Positions 17,337-25,952 are shown, numbered from the stretch's first letter. The stretch is 64,000 nt of DNA from Poriferisodalis sp965214215 (GCF_965214215.1 NZ_CBDCBD010000003.1:62001-126000); one strand, 5' to 3'. A program made the numbers and translations. The notes: generated from the letters alone by a model not told the origin.

Positions 17337-18320
17337 ATGGCATTTCGCGCATTGATGCTGCACGAGCAGGATCGGGCCGTCACGGCAAAGCTGGCCGACA
17401 TCGATGACGGCCAGCTGCCCGACGGCGACGTAACGGTCGCTGTCGAGTACAGCACCCTGAACTACAAGGACGGGATGATCCTGGGGGGGATCGGACGGCT
17501 TGTTCGCATGTACCCGCATGTGGGAGGCATCGACTTCGCTGGAGTCGTGGAGTCCTCCGACGACAGCCGCTTCGCCGCAGGCGATCGCGTGGTGCTCACC
17601 GGTTGGCGGGTCGGCGAGGCGCACTGGGGTGGATACGCAGAGCGAGCACGAGTCAGCGGCGACTGGCTGGTCCGACTGCCCGATGGACTGACGACCTTCG
17701 AAGCGATGACGATTGGAACGGCGGGGTTCACCTCGATGCTGGCCGCCCAAGCGCTGGAGACCCACGGCGTTGCATCGGGGCCAGTACTCGTCACGGGCGC
17801 AGCGGGCGGGGTCGGCAGTGTCGCAGTGCACCTGTTGTCGGCGGCCGGCCATGCGGTCGCTGCTTCGACGGGTCGGCCGCAGACCGCGGACTACCTGCGC
17901 AACCTCGGCGCCTCCGAGATCATCGACCGGTCGGAGCTGTCTGAACCGCCCCAGCGGCCACTCGGCAGTGAACGATTCGGCGGATGCGTGGACGCGGTCG
18001 GCGGCACCACGCTGGCGAATGCGTTGACCCAGATGTCGTACGGCTCGAGCGTGGCAGCGTGCGGCCTCGCGGGGGGCAACGGACTGGACACGACAGTCAT
18101 TCCCTTCCTGTTGCGCGGTGTGAACCTTCTTGGCATCGACTCGGTCATGTGCCCATATGAGCCGCGCGCCGCGGCATGGCAGCGGCTGGACCAACTCGTC
18201 GACCGCGATCTGCTGGCGTCGATGGCGACGACGGTGGGCCTGGGCGAACTCGCCGACCTGGGCCCGAAGATCCTGGCCGGCGAGGTGCAAGGACGCACCG
18301 TGGTTGACGTGCGCGCCTGA
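17337..18320 (+). CDS. acuI: Acrylyl-CoA reductase AcuI-type (MDR family)
   Basis: This 327-residue medium-chain dehydrogenase/reductase has the YhdH/AcuI pattern: a short N-terminal GroES-like domain (EYSTLNYKDGMILGG, HVGGIDFAGVVESS), the Rossmann loop TGAAGGVGSVAVHLLSAAGH, and the PYEPRAAAWQRL segment near residue 278. AcuI reduces acrylyl-CoA to propionyl-CoA with NADPH. It detoxifies acrylate released from dimethylsulfoniopropionate cleavage and also serves 3-hydroxypropionate use. No DMSP lyase is in the window. The ATG follows GAGGAGACATCC, a good ribosome-binding site. Propionyl-CoA would feed the methylmalonyl route, relevant to the nearby mutase. Confidence 0.85.
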   Translation: MAFRALMLHEQDRAVTAKLADIDDGQLPDGDVTVAVEYSTLNYKDGMILGGIGRLVRMYPHVGGIDFAGVVESSDDSRFAAGDRVVLTGWRVGEAHWGGYAERARVSGDWLVRLPDGLTTFEAMTIGTAGFTSMLAAQALETHGVASGPVLVTGAAGGVGSVAVHLLSAAGHAVAASTGRPQTADYLRNLGASEIIDRSELSEPPQRPLGSERFGGCVDAVGGTTLANALTQMSYGSSVAACGLAGGNGLDTTVIPFLLRGVNLLGIDSVMCPYEPRAAAWQRLDQLVDRDLLASMATTVGLGELADLGPKILAGEVQGRTVVDVRA

Positions 18321-18361
18321 CGCCGCGTCGGTGGATCTGCGCGCCTCCGGCGCACTACTGG

Positions 18362-18499
18362 TTAGAGCACTGAGGCAATTGCCGCGAAGCCGGTCAGCAG
18401 CATCGCTGCCACGACGAGGACTGCGGTCCACCACAGGCCAGGGCTGCGCTGGTGCAACGGGCGCAAGTTCCCCGCCGCGTCATATCTATGCCGAGCCAT
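18362..18499 (-). CDS. Small single-pass membrane protein
   Basis: A 45-codon frame, MARHRYDAAGNLRPLHQRS then a hydrophobic helix (WWTAVLVVAAMLLTGFAAIA) and SVL. It is preceded by GAGGATCAAT, a good ribosome site with correct spacing to the ATG. It starts 25 nt after the end of the DUF4333-like lipoprotein on the same strand, so the two are probably cotranscribed. The layout, a basic 20-residue head with one helix, suits a cytoplasmic-in membrane peptide. I do not recognise a family. It is short enough to be missed by length cut-offs. Confidence 0.55.
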   Translation of the reverse strand: MARHRYDAAGNLRPLHQRSPGLWWTAVLVVAAMLLTGFAAIASVL

Positions 18500-18524
18500 A
18501 TTGATCCTCGCCCACGACTTGGGC

Positions 18525-19127
18525 CTAGCCCTTCAGCCTCCACTCGATGGCACCGATCTCGTTCTGGACCTTGACCTCGATGTCTTGCGTGGCCGCCGTA
18601 TCGGATCGCTCGAGCGTGCACAAAAACGTATGGCCGACGGAGACCACCAGGTACTGGTCGTCGCCGCAATTGGCCTGGACATTGAATCCCAGCGCCGTCG
18701 CCGCTTCGGCGCCCAGCGCCGTCTCGGTGGCATTGACCTGCATCACTGCTTGACGAGGCCGGATTTCGCGGCGTCCCTGCTCGTCGATGATCGTCACCTG
18801 TGCCTCATAGAAGGCGCCCTCGACAAGGCCGTCGCACAGGAACGTCGAACCCGGACGGATGGGGGCGTCTTCGGGACAGTCGATGTCAGCAATCTCCGCA
18901 GGCGCCACCACGCCCTGCAGGTAGTCCTGAACTTCGCGCTCAACTTGGGTCTGCTCGGTCCCGCCTCCGCAAGCTGCGAGCACCCCTGCCGCCAGCAACG
19001 CCATTGAGACGACCCGCCCGGATCGACCGATACAGCGCGAACCCGCCAACCACGCTCGCGCGCGGGTTGACTGCGGCGCGGGCAGTGTGGTCAACGTGAC
19101 GGCCTCCGGGTCGGAATGACGGGACAT
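18525..19127 (-). CDS. DUF4333-like lipoprotein
   Basis: The 200-residue product has a basic leader, a hydrophobic stretch and a lipobox (MALLAAGVLAAC, Cys about residue 53), so it is probably a membrane-anchored lipoprotein. The mature part contains two similar modules of the actinobacterial DUF4333 type: each has an Asp-Cys-Pro or Asn-Cys-Gly near the start and a TFLCDG/TFLCTL cysteine about 20 residues later. Each module probably closes one disulfide. Function is unknown; relatives are mycobacterial envelope proteins. The true start may be internal (VVSMALLAAG) because the first 38 residues are not signal-like. Confidence 0.7.
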   Translation of the reverse strand: MSRHSDPEAVTLTTLPAPQSTRARAWLAGSRCIGRSGRVVSMALLAAGVLAACGGGTEQTQVEREVQDYLQGVVAPAEIADIDCPEDAPIRPGSTFLCDGLVEGAFYEAQVTIIDEQGRREIRPRQAVMQVNATETALGAEAATALGFNVQANCGDDQYLVVSVGHTFLCTLERSDTAATQDIEVKVQNEIGAIEWRLKG

Positions 19128-19231
19128 TAGCCCAACCCCGCCGGGGAGCCGGCAATTCGCTCAAACAGCGAAACCGCAGGTCATTCGTGCCGTCTGCGAC
19201 ACGTCGTGTCGCACCCGAGACTGGCTTCCGA

Positions 19232-20875
19232 TCAGATGAATGGCCGCTCGGTGTACCGCCCGAAGACGTCGGCCAAGGCGTTGGTCACCTCTCCCACCGT
19301 GGCCCGCGTCCGGACAGACTCGATCAGGTGCGGCATGAGGTTGGCGTCGGTTTCGGCCGCCCGGCGAAGCGACACCAGTGCTTCGGAGACAGCGGCCTGA
19401 TTCCGGTCGGCTCGAACCTGCTGCAACCGCTTGACCTGACGCTGCTCATCGTCGCTGGTGATCTTCAGGAGGTCGATGTCGTCGTCCTCGCTGCCCTCGG
19501 TGAAGGCGCTGGCCCCCACCACGACCCGGCGACCCGCATTCACCTTCTTCTCGAAGTCATAGGCCGCGTCGGCGATCCCGGACTGGTACCAGCCCTCGTC
19601 GATCAGGCGGAATGCGCCTTCGAGCATCGAGCCGTCACCGAAGTCGTCGATGTGGGAGAACATCTCTTCCGCCTCGGCCTCGAGCTTGTCGGTCAATTCC
19701 TCGATGAACCAGCTGCCCCCGAGCGGGTCGATGACGTTCGCTGCCCCGGTCTCGTGGGCGATGATCTGTTGGGTCCGCAGCGCAATCCGGGCCGCCTTGT
19801 CGGTCGGCAGCGCCAGTGCCTCGTCCATCGAGTTGGTGTGCAGGCTCTGAGTGCCTCCCAGCACCCCGGCGAGCGCCTCGATCGCCGTGCGAGCGATGTT
19901 AATCTCCGGCTGCTGCGCAGTGAGCGACACCCCCGCCGTCTGGGTGTGGAACCGCAGCATCATCGACCGCTCGCTCTGCGCGCCGTAACGGTCGCGCATC
20001 CACCGAGCCCAGATGCGGCGTGCCGCTCGGTACTTGGCGATCTCTTCAAAGAAATCGATGTGAGCATTGAAGAAGAAGCTCAGCCGCGGCGCGAACTCGT
20101 CGGTCGACAGGCCCCGCTGGGCGGCGGCCTCGACGTAGGCGAACCCGTTGGCCAAGGTGAATGCAAGCTCTTGGGCCGCCGTCGAACCGGCTTCGCGAAT
20201 GTGGTAGCCGCTGATCGACACCGAGTTCCACCGGGGCATCTCGTTGGTGGCGAACTCGATGGTGTCGGCAACGAGACGCATCGAGGGCCGCGGGGGGTAC
20301 ACCCATTCCTTTTGGGCTTGGTACTCCTTGAGGATGTCGTTTTGCAGCGTGCCGCCGAGCTTGCTGCGATGCGCGCCATGTTCTTCGGCGTTGGCCACGA
20401 ACATCGCCCAGATCGTGGCGGCGGGCGCGTTGATCGTCATAGACGTGGTCGTCGCCTCAAGGTCAATGCCGTCATACAGCGCTGCCATGTCCTCGATCGA
20501 GTCGACTGCGACGCCGCAGCGGCCCACCTCGCCCAGCGACATGACATCGTCGGAATCGAGGCCCATGAGGGTGGGCATGTCAAACGCAGTCGACAGACCG
20601 CCACCGCCCGCTTCGAGGATCTCGTGGAAGCGCTTGTTGGTGTCTTCCGGTGTACCGAAACCGGCGAACATCCGCATTGTCCACAGCCGGCCGCGGTAGC
20701 CGCTGGCGTGTACGCCGCGCGTGTAGGGGTATTGGCCGGGCCAGCTGACGTTCGAATCGGGCTCGTCGTCGGCAGGCGCGTACAGCGGTTCCAAGTCGAG
20801 GCCGCTCATCGTTTCGAAATCGGCGTCGCGCACCGAGGTGGCCTCGAACTCTGCCTGCCAGCGCTCGCGTGTCAC
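19232..20875 (-). CDS. Cobalamin-dependent acyl-CoA mutase large subunit, substrate uncertain
   Basis: The 547 residues cover the TIM-barrel domain of the methylmalonyl-CoA mutase family but no C-terminal B12-binding domain, so a separate small subunit is needed; none is in the window. Conserved landmarks are GLSTAFDMPT, GTLQNDILKEY, SISGYHIREAG (His225 equivalent to the catalytic His), APRLSFFF and GGTQSLHTNSMDEAL. Tyr60 aligns with Tyr89 of the Propionibacterium enzyme. Gln188 replaces the Arg (Arg207) that holds the methylmalonyl carboxylate; isobutyryl-CoA-type mutases have Gln there. The enzyme may thus use an unbranched or isobutyryl/hydroxyisobutyryl-type CoA ester. The B12 island at 25.7-31 kb could supply its cofactor. 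Confidence 0.85.
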   Translation of the reverse strand: MTRERWQAEFEATSVRDADFETMSGLDLEPLYAPADDEPDSNVSWPGQYPYTRGVHASGYRGRLWTMRMFAGFGTPEDTNKRFHEILEAGGGGLSTAFDMPTLMGLDSDDVMSLGEVGRCGVAVDSIEDMAALYDGIDLEATTTSMTINAPAATIWAMFVANAEEHGAHRSKLGGTLQNDILKEYQAQKEWVYPPRPSMRLVADTIEFATNEMPRWNSVSISGYHIREAGSTAAQELAFTLANGFAYVEAAAQRGLSTDEFAPRLSFFFNAHIDFFEEIAKYRAARRIWARWMRDRYGAQSERSMMLRFHTQTAGVSLTAQQPEINIARTAIEALAGVLGGTQSLHTNSMDEALALPTDKAARIALRTQQIIAHETGAANVIDPLGGSWFIEELTDKLEAEAEEMFSHIDDFGDGSMLEGAFRLIDEGWYQSGIADAAYDFEKKVNAGRRVVVGASAFTEGSEDDDIDLLKITSDDEQRQVKRLQQVRADRNQAAVSEALVSLRRAAETDANLMPHLIESVRTRATVGEVTNALADVFGRYTERPFI

Positions 20876-20982
20876 CGTGTGCCTCCTGGGGTGTGCGCCT
20901 CCGTCGACCTCGAGGCGAACTCGGGCTCGACGCCACGTTCAGCGTTCGCAGTGTAGGCAGGCTGGTCCGAACGGGACCGGGT

Positions 20983-21825
20983 TCAGACGGCGAAGGGGTC
21001 GACGGGTCCGCGGCCGCTGCCGAGGCGGCGAGTTGCCCCCACGGAGATCGCGCGTGTTGTCAGATCGTGGGCACGGTCAATCGCAGCATCCAACTCTGCG
21101 CCCTTGGCCAGTTCTGCACAGATGGCCGCCGAGAAAATGTCTCCCGACCCACGAACGTTGCGGGTGTCTATGCGCGGAGCCGACAGCAGACGCACCTTGC
21201 CGTTGCAGACGACGACATCGGTGATCGTCTCGCCAGTCTGGAGTCGGCCGCCGGTGACGATCACGGCCTCGGGACCCGCGGCCGCAAGCTCATGGGCGGC
21301 GTCGATCCACGCCTCAATCTCGTCGCCCAGATCGCTGCCGACCAATCGCCCCGCCTCAAGATGGTTGGGTGTCACGACCCGGGCGCTCGGCAGCAGGCGA
21401 GTTGCGACCGATCGCTCGGCTTCGGGGCTGAGCATGGGTTCGCCGGCACCGTCCACCAGCACCGGATCCACCACCAATTGGGGGAGCCGCCGGGCCGCCA
21501 TCGATGCGACGGCAGCGACAGTGTCAGCAGTGAGCAGCAGGCCCGTCTTGGAAGCCGCAATTGGCATGTCGTCGAGCACCGCGTGAATCTGCGCCGCCAC
21601 CAACTCGGCATCGACGGGTTGCGCAGCTCGGAACTCGGCGGTGTTCTGTGCCGACACCAGCGTCAGCGCAAAGGCGCCGTGAACGCCGGATGCGGCGAAC
21701 GCGCGCAGATCCGCTGCGAGCCCGGCTCCGCCGGAGGAATCTGCCCCCGCAATGGTCAATGCAGCCGGCGACCAGGTGTGCGCTTCGAGTGGAGTGAGGT
21801 CGCCTGTCTTTGCTCCACCGGCCAT
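20983..21825 (-). CDS. thiD: Hydroxymethylpyrimidine/phosphomethylpyrimidine kinase
   Basis: ThiD phosphorylates HMP and HMP-P for thiamine synthesis. The 280-residue ribokinase-fold protein begins SPAALTIAGADSSGGAGLAADLRAF, the family signature, and ends with the anion-hole motif NVRGSGDIFSAAI, where the Asp is the catalytic base. VDPVLVDGAG and VTPNHLEAGRL segments are also typical. The initiator is uncertain within the first 15 residues. It is divergent from the ATP-NAD-kinase-like gene across about 70 nt. The thiamine-using enzyme Dxs is also in this window. Confidence 0.9.
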   Translation of the reverse strand: MAGGAKTGDLTPLEAHTWSPAALTIAGADSSGGAGLAADLRAFAASGVHGAFALTLVSAQNTAEFRAAQPVDAELVAAQIHAVLDDMPIAASKTGLLLTADTVAAVASMAARRLPQLVVDPVLVDGAGEPMLSPEAERSVATRLLPSARVVTPNHLEAGRLVGSDLGDEIEAWIDAAHELAAAGPEAVIVTGGRLQTGETITDVVVCNGKVRLLSAPRIDTRNVRGSGDIFSAAICAELAKGAELDAAIDRAHDLTTRAISVGATRRLGSGRGPVDPFAV

Positions 21826-21894
21826 GTCCCCAGTACAACAGTTCAGAGCACCGCGCGGCAGTCAGGCGCCGCGGGTGGTTAGCGTCATCGAGCG

Positions 21895-23031
21895 ATGGTC
21901 GGATCTGCCCCAAGGCTGAACGAGCACTGCTCCGGCCGAAACACCGCCGACGGCACAGTCGGGATCATTGCGAACCCGGTCTCGGGGCGCGACGTTCGCC
22001 GGGTTGCGGCGCGAGGCGCTGTGTCCACCACCGAGGACAAGCGCAATCGCATCGCCCGGGCAGTCATCGGCGCCGTCACCGCCGGGGCGACGCGAATCGT
22101 GGCCATGGCAGAACCGTTCGGCATCGCCACCGGGGCACTCACCGACCTGCGCATAGATGCCGAGATCGAGATCGTCGACGTCGGTGCGACCGTCTCGCCC
22201 ACCGACACGGTGCGCGCCGTCGAGGCTATGCGGGCACGCAATGTCAGCGTGCTGGTCACGCTGGGCGGTGACGGGACCAACCGCACGGTCTGCGGGGTGT
22301 GGCCCGAGGCCGTCGTGGTGCCGATGTCGACCGGTACGAACAACGTGTTTCCCAGCCTGACCGAGCCCACAGTGGCCGGTGCCGCCGCCGGGCTCCTGGC
22401 GAGCGGAGTGGTCGACCCCGCGGCGTGCGCCCCCCGTTCGAAGCTGATCACAGTCGGATTGCACACCGGGGTGCTGCCGGACGGTTGGACCGAGATCGCG
22501 CTGGTCGACGCCGTGACGCTGGCCGATGACTTCGTCGGCAATCGGATGCCAGCGGACGGGGCGCTACTGCGGCAGGTCCTGGTGTCGCGCGCCCATCCTG
22601 CAAGTATCGGGCTGAGCTCACTGGCGGGGCTGCTACGGCCTTGCCCCTTCGACGAGGACGCGGGCGTGCTGGTGGAGTGCGGACCGGGCGGTCGGCCGAT
22701 GCGCGTCGCGCTGGCACCCGGGCTGTACCGGACTGTGCCCGTGCTCGATCACCGCCGCGTCGAGTTGGGTGAAGCCGTGGAGCTACGAGGCCCGACGGTG
22801 CTGTCGCTTGACGGCGACCGGGAGCGCACGATCGGCGCCGACGAAGCGGCGACTGCTGAAGTGCAGCGCCGAGGGCCCCGGGTGGTGGATGTGGAACGGG
22901 CGTTGGAGCTGGGCGCCGCAGCCGGGGTGTTCGAGACCTCTCAGGCACGGACAGGCGACCGCGCACTCAACGAGTCGTCGAATGTCCACTACCACCACGC
23001 CGACGGCACACCGATTCGCGATTGCTGCTGA
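21895..23031 (+). CDS. ATP-NAD/AcoX kinase family protein
   Basis: The 378-residue protein has the ATP-NAD kinase family P-loop-like motif VTLGGDGTNR at residues 121-130, preceded by a Rossmann-like segment and followed by PMSTGTNNVFP. In NAD kinases GGDGT binds ATP and the later NE motif binds NAD. Here the STGTNN variant is that of the AcoX-like subfamily, often linked to acetoin or diacylglycerol-type metabolism. The NAD kinase activity is therefore not assured. The C-terminus ends in Cys-Cys. It is alone on the plus strand between thiD and the peroxiredoxin. Confidence 0.75.
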   Translation: MVGSAPRLNEHCSGRNTADGTVGIIANPVSGRDVRRVAARGAVSTTEDKRNRIARAVIGAVTAGATRIVAMAEPFGIATGALTDLRIDAEIEIVDVGATVSPTDTVRAVEAMRARNVSVLVTLGGDGTNRTVCGVWPEAVVVPMSTGTNNVFPSLTEPTVAGAAAGLLASGVVDPAACAPRSKLITVGLHTGVLPDGWTEIALVDAVTLADDFVGNRMPADGALLRQVLVSRAHPASIGLSSLAGLLRPCPFDEDAGVLVECGPGGRPMRVALAPGLYRTVPVLDHRRVELGEAVELRGPTVLSLDGDRERTIGADEAATAEVQRRGPRVVDVERALELGAAAGVFETSQARTGDRALNESSNVHYHHADGTPIRDCC

Positions 23032-23087
23032 GCGGCGGCATCCGGTGGAGAGCGCCAGACGGCCGCGTCCAGGCGGCCGGGTAATTC

Positions 23088-23118
23088 CCGACTAATCAGG
23101 TCGGATTTATCGTAATAT
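23088..23118 (+). promoter_or_regulatory. Dyad and -10-like box upstream of the peroxiredoxin gene
   Basis: The otherwise GC-rich spacer holds an AT-rich patch with the inverted repeat CCGAC-TAATCAG-GTCGG (23088-23104), then TAATAT at 23113-23118, which is similar to a -10 hexamer. Placement of the dyad over the presumed -35 region suggests a repressor or redox-regulator site for the peroxiredoxin gene 57 nt downstream. No regulator in the window can be assigned to it. Confidence 0.35.
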
Positions 23119-23175
23119 GGCGCTAACCTGCCCGACACGTGCCGCGGCCGGCACTGCCCACGATGGAGGACGAAC

Positions 23176-23838
23176 ATGGCACTGCGCCTCAACGACACCG
23201 CTCCCGACTTCACCGCCAACACCACCGAAGGCGAGATCAACTTCCACGACTGGATCGGCGACGGCTGGGCACTGCTCTTTTCTCATCCGAAAGACTTCAC
23301 CCCGGTGTGCACCACCGAGCTCGGAGCAGTCGCCGGGCTGAAGGACGACTTTGCCGCCCGCGATTGCAAAATCATCGGTATCAGCGTCGACGGGGTGAGC
23401 GACCACACGAACTGGAAAGCCGACATCGCCTCCGCGACCGGCCACGAAGTCAACTACCCACTCATCGGCGATCCTGAACTGAACGTCGTCAAGCTCTACG
23501 ACATGCTTCCCGCAGACACCGGCGACACTTCCGAAGGCCGCACGGCGGCCGACAATGCCACGGCTCGCACGGTGTTCATCATCGGCCCTGACAAGAAGAT
23601 CAAGGCGTCGCTCACCTACCCGATGACGACCGGCCGCAACTTCGCGGAGATCTTGCGCCTGCTCGACTCGTGCCAGCTCACCGCTGCTGAGCAGGTCGCC
23701 ACGCCGGCCAACTGGCAACAGGGCGAGAACGTCATCATCGTGCCCGCGGTCTCCAACGAAGCGGCGGCCCAGAAGTACCCCGACGGCTGGGAATCGCCGC
23801 TGCCGTACCTGCGCCTGGTGCCGCAGCCGGGCAGCTAG
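23176..23838 (+). CDS. 1-Cys peroxiredoxin (Prx6-like)
   Basis: Peroxiredoxins of this group reduce H2O2 and organic hydroperoxides through one peroxidatic cysteine. The 220-residue protein has FSHPKDFTPVCTTELG, with the peroxidatic Cys45, and the Prx6-type C-terminal extension (residues 165-220: PANWQQGENVIIVP...PDGWESPLPYLRLVPQPGS). A conserved resolving Cys is not obvious. The ribosome site GGAGGA precedes the ATG. The gene has its own AT-rich promoter region and overlaps the convergent nicotinate phosphoribosyltransferase by 4 nt. Mycothiol is a possible reductant in this host. Confidence 0.93.
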   Translation: MALRLNDTAPDFTANTTEGEINFHDWIGDGWALLFSHPKDFTPVCTTELGAVAGLKDDFAARDCKIIGISVDGVSDHTNWKADIASATGHEVNYPLIGDPELNVVKLYDMLPADTGDTSEGRTAADNATARTVFIIGPDKKIKASLTYPMTTGRNFAEILRLLDSCQLTAAEQVATPANWQQGENVIIVPAVSNEAAAQKYPDGWESPLPYLRLVPQPGS

Positions 23839-25202
23839 TTCAAGCGGGATTCGGCGGCGATTTCGGCTTCGAACGCCGGAGCGCCGTCGAGTCTGCGCAT
23901 CGTGGCGGGCATTTCGCTGCGAACTCGCTGATGGAAGACGCGATCCTGCGCGAGGGCGTAGGGGTACGCGGCCTGACCAGATCGCAGTAGCGGCACGTGC
24001 AGCGGCCGGCTGTTGGTTGGGCCTGGGCGGTCCTGCTCCACCAGCGTCTCAGACACGGCTTCGCCGTCGCGCACCACCCGGTACGGCCGCACCACGCCGC
24101 CACGCGTGGCCTTGCCCTCCGATGTCTTTTGCACCGGGATGACCGGCTCAAACGTGCCGGAGTATCGGGCAATGGCCACTGCCTTGTACACCATGCCGGC
24201 GGTGGCGTGACCCGAGCCCACCACGAGCTGGGTGCCCACGCCGTAGCCGTCGACCGGCAGGTCTGCCAGGTCGGCGATGCGGTACTCGTCGAGGTCGCCC
24301 GACACCACGATGCGAGTCGACTCGGCGCCGGCATTGTCGAGCCATCCACGCACCCGCGGCACCTCGACGGTCAGATCGCCCGAGTCGATGCGCACAGCGC
24401 CGGGAACGCCGCCGAGCCGCTTCGCGGCAGCCAGCCCGCGCTCGAGCCCGGTGCGCAGATCATAGGTGTCGATGAGCAGCGTGGTCTCGAGGCCGTGCGC
24501 GCGCATCTGCGCCTCGAACGCTGCTTCCTCGTCGTGATGGGCCAGCGTGAAGGCGTGCGCCGCGGTACCTGCCGTCGGAATGTCGAACCGCGTGCCGGCA
24601 GCCAGATTGGAGGTGGCATCGAAGCCGACCAGCCAGGCCGCTCGCGCTGCGGCCACGGCGGCGAGCTCGTGGGTGCGGCGACCGCCCATCTCGATGAGAT
24701 GGCGTCCGACCGCGGCGTCGTGCATCCGTGCCGCTGCTGAGGCGACCGCGCAGTCGTGATTGAGCACCGACAGCACGAGCGTCTCCACCAGCAACGCCGC
24801 ACCGAACGAGGCGTCCACCCGCAGCACCGGGCTGCCCGGCACGTAGATATCGCCCTCTCGGTAGCTCCAGGCATCGCCGTCGAACCGGAACGTGGCGAGA
24901 TGCTCCAGCAGCGCGTCGCTGAAGCGGCCCAAGCTGGCGAGATACTCGAGATCATCGCTCTCGAAGCGATAATCGGCCAGCAGCTTGGCCAGGCGCCCCG
25001 GGCCAGCCACCACGCCGTAGCCACGGCCAGGCGGCAGCCGCCGGGCGAACACCTCAAAGCACGAGCGCCGGGACGCGACCCCCGACTGCAGGGCCGCATC
25101 GAGCATGGTCAGCTCATACAGATCGGTCAACATCGCTGAGCCCATGTCAAGAGTCTGCCCGCTGGACCGACCTGCGGTCGAATCAACCGGCCGCCGCGAC
25201 AA
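23835..25202 (-). CDS. pncB: Nicotinate phosphoribosyltransferase
   Basis: The enzyme makes nicotinate mononucleotide from nicotinate and PRPP in NAD salvage. The 455-residue frame has MLTDLYELTM near the N-terminus, FEVFARRLPPGRGYGVVAG, GGRRTHE with the autophosphorylated-His-like position, and FDATSNLAAG. PGAVRIDSGDL and GYGVGTQLVVGSG, both typical of the family, follow. A start at MGSAMLTDLYE (25145) is as likely as the outer one at 25202, since the first 19 residues are not conserved-looking. It is convergent with the peroxiredoxin gene and divergent from the DUF2784 gene. Confidence 0.92.
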   Translation of the reverse strand: MSRRPVDSTAGRSSGQTLDMGSAMLTDLYELTMLDAALQSGVASRRSCFEVFARRLPPGRGYGVVAGPGRLAKLLADYRFESDDLEYLASLGRFSDALLEHLATFRFDGDAWSYREGDIYVPGSPVLRVDASFGAALLVETLVLSVLNHDCAVASAAARMHDAAVGRHLIEMGGRRTHELAAVAAARAAWLVGFDATSNLAAGTRFDIPTAGTAAHAFTLAHHDEEAAFEAQMRAHGLETTLLIDTYDLRTGLERGLAAAKRLGGVPGAVRIDSGDLTVEVPRVRGWLDNAGAESTRIVVSGDLDEYRIADLADLPVDGYGVGTQLVVGSGHATAGMVYKAVAIARYSGTFEPVIPVQKTSEGKATRGGVVRPYRVVRDGEAVSETLVEQDRPGPTNSRPLHVPLLRSGQAAYPYALAQDRVFHQRVRSEMPATMRRLDGAPAFEAEIAAESRLN

Positions 25203-25285
25203 TGGTCACGCCCACGAATTTGGCGCCGCACGCGGCGTAAGCGCTCGATAGCGTCGCAGCAGCGGCTTGACACAGGAGCGAAGCG

Positions 25286-25660
25286 ATGGTTGCTGTCGGG
25301 CTGGCGCGGCTTGTGGCGGCATCGCACCTGAGCTACATCGTGTTCCTGCTGGTGGGCGGGTTCATGGCGAGGCGCTGGCCGAGGCTGATGAAGTGGCACC
25401 TGGGGGCGATTGGTGCCGCCGGCGTGGTCAACCTCACCGGTTCGGACTGCCCGCTGACCGTGTGGGAGACGTGGTTGCTTCGCCGCGGCGGGCAGGAACC
25501 GTATGAGACCGGCTTTGTCTCGCACTACCTCGTCGAACCGGTGTATCCGCCGGGCATAAATGGCAGAGTCAACCTCGTGATCCTCGTCACGCTGACGGTG
25601 CCGATCACGGCGAGCTACTGGCGCATGCGCAAGGGCCGCTCGACGACGGTCTCGCCCTAG
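25286..25660 (+). CDS. DUF2784-family membrane protein
   Basis: A 124-residue protein with three predicted membrane segments (about 8-27, 37-55 and 93-110) and the DUF2784 hallmark HLSYIVFLLVGGFMARRWPRL, then NLTGSDCPLTVWE. The family is common in proteobacteria and actinobacteria and has no known function. It stands alone in front of a dispersed repeat and the B12 riboswitch, and appears unrelated to the downstream operon. Confidence 0.8.
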   Translation: MVAVGLARLVAASHLSYIVFLLVGGFMARRWPRLMKWHLGAIGAAGVVNLTGSDCPLTVWETWLLRRGGQEPYETGFVSHYLVEPVYPPGINGRVNLVILVTLTVPITASYWRMRKGRSTTVSP

Positions 25661-25700
25661 GGCGCAGCCGGCACGGCGCGTCTCTCGTCGTATCCAGATG

Positions 25701-25757
25701 TTGTTCGCTGCGCTCACGGGCCGCTCGGGCCACGGCTTCGCCATGCAGCTCAGCCTC
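25701..25757. repeat. Dispersed 57-bp repeat, copy 1
   Basis: This is one of three copies of an element: TTGTTCGCTGCG, then CTCACGGGCCGCTCGGGCCA, then CGGCTTCGCC, a 5-nt variable spacer (ATGCA here) and GCTCAGCCTC. It lies between the DUF2784 stop and the cobalamin riboswitch. Other copies are at 34938-34983 and 46489-46545. Read on the minus strand it would encode EAEL-x-GEAVARAARERSEQ, with the frame preserved between copies. Confidence 0.85.
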
Positions 25758-25770
25758 TACACTCGCACCC

Positions 25771-25890
25771 GGTTGTCGTGAGCGAAGCCGGTGAGATCCC
25801 GGCACTGTCCCGCAACGGTGATGCCCCTTCGGGGGACGAGTCCGGTCGCCTCCCGTCTGCCATCCACGAACCGATTCCTCGAGGTAAGGA
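25771..25890 (+). ncRNA. Cobalamin riboswitch upstream of the B12 uptake operon
   Basis: The leader carries the conserved core of adenosylcobalamin riboswitches: AAGCCGGTGAGATCCCGGCA followed by CTGTCCCGCAACGGTGATG (25785-25823), a GC stem-loop with CCCCTTCGGGGG, then GAGTCCGGTCGCCTCCC and CTGCC, the B12-box side. It starts about 180 nt before the btuF ATG, which fits a translational or transcriptional switch shutting the operon when cobalamin is plentiful. The 3' boundary and the expression platform are approximate. Confidence 0.87.
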
Positions 25891-25952
25891 GCGGCTCGTG
25901 CGGTGGGTGCTCCCGCTGCTCGGCCCTGAACTCGAGCGCAAGGGAGAACACC

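Noticed and set aside
19187..20956. 589-codon plus-strand open frame opposite the acyl-CoA mutase
   Set aside because: It is a shadow of the strongly conserved minus-strand mutase gene, with no recognisable domain.
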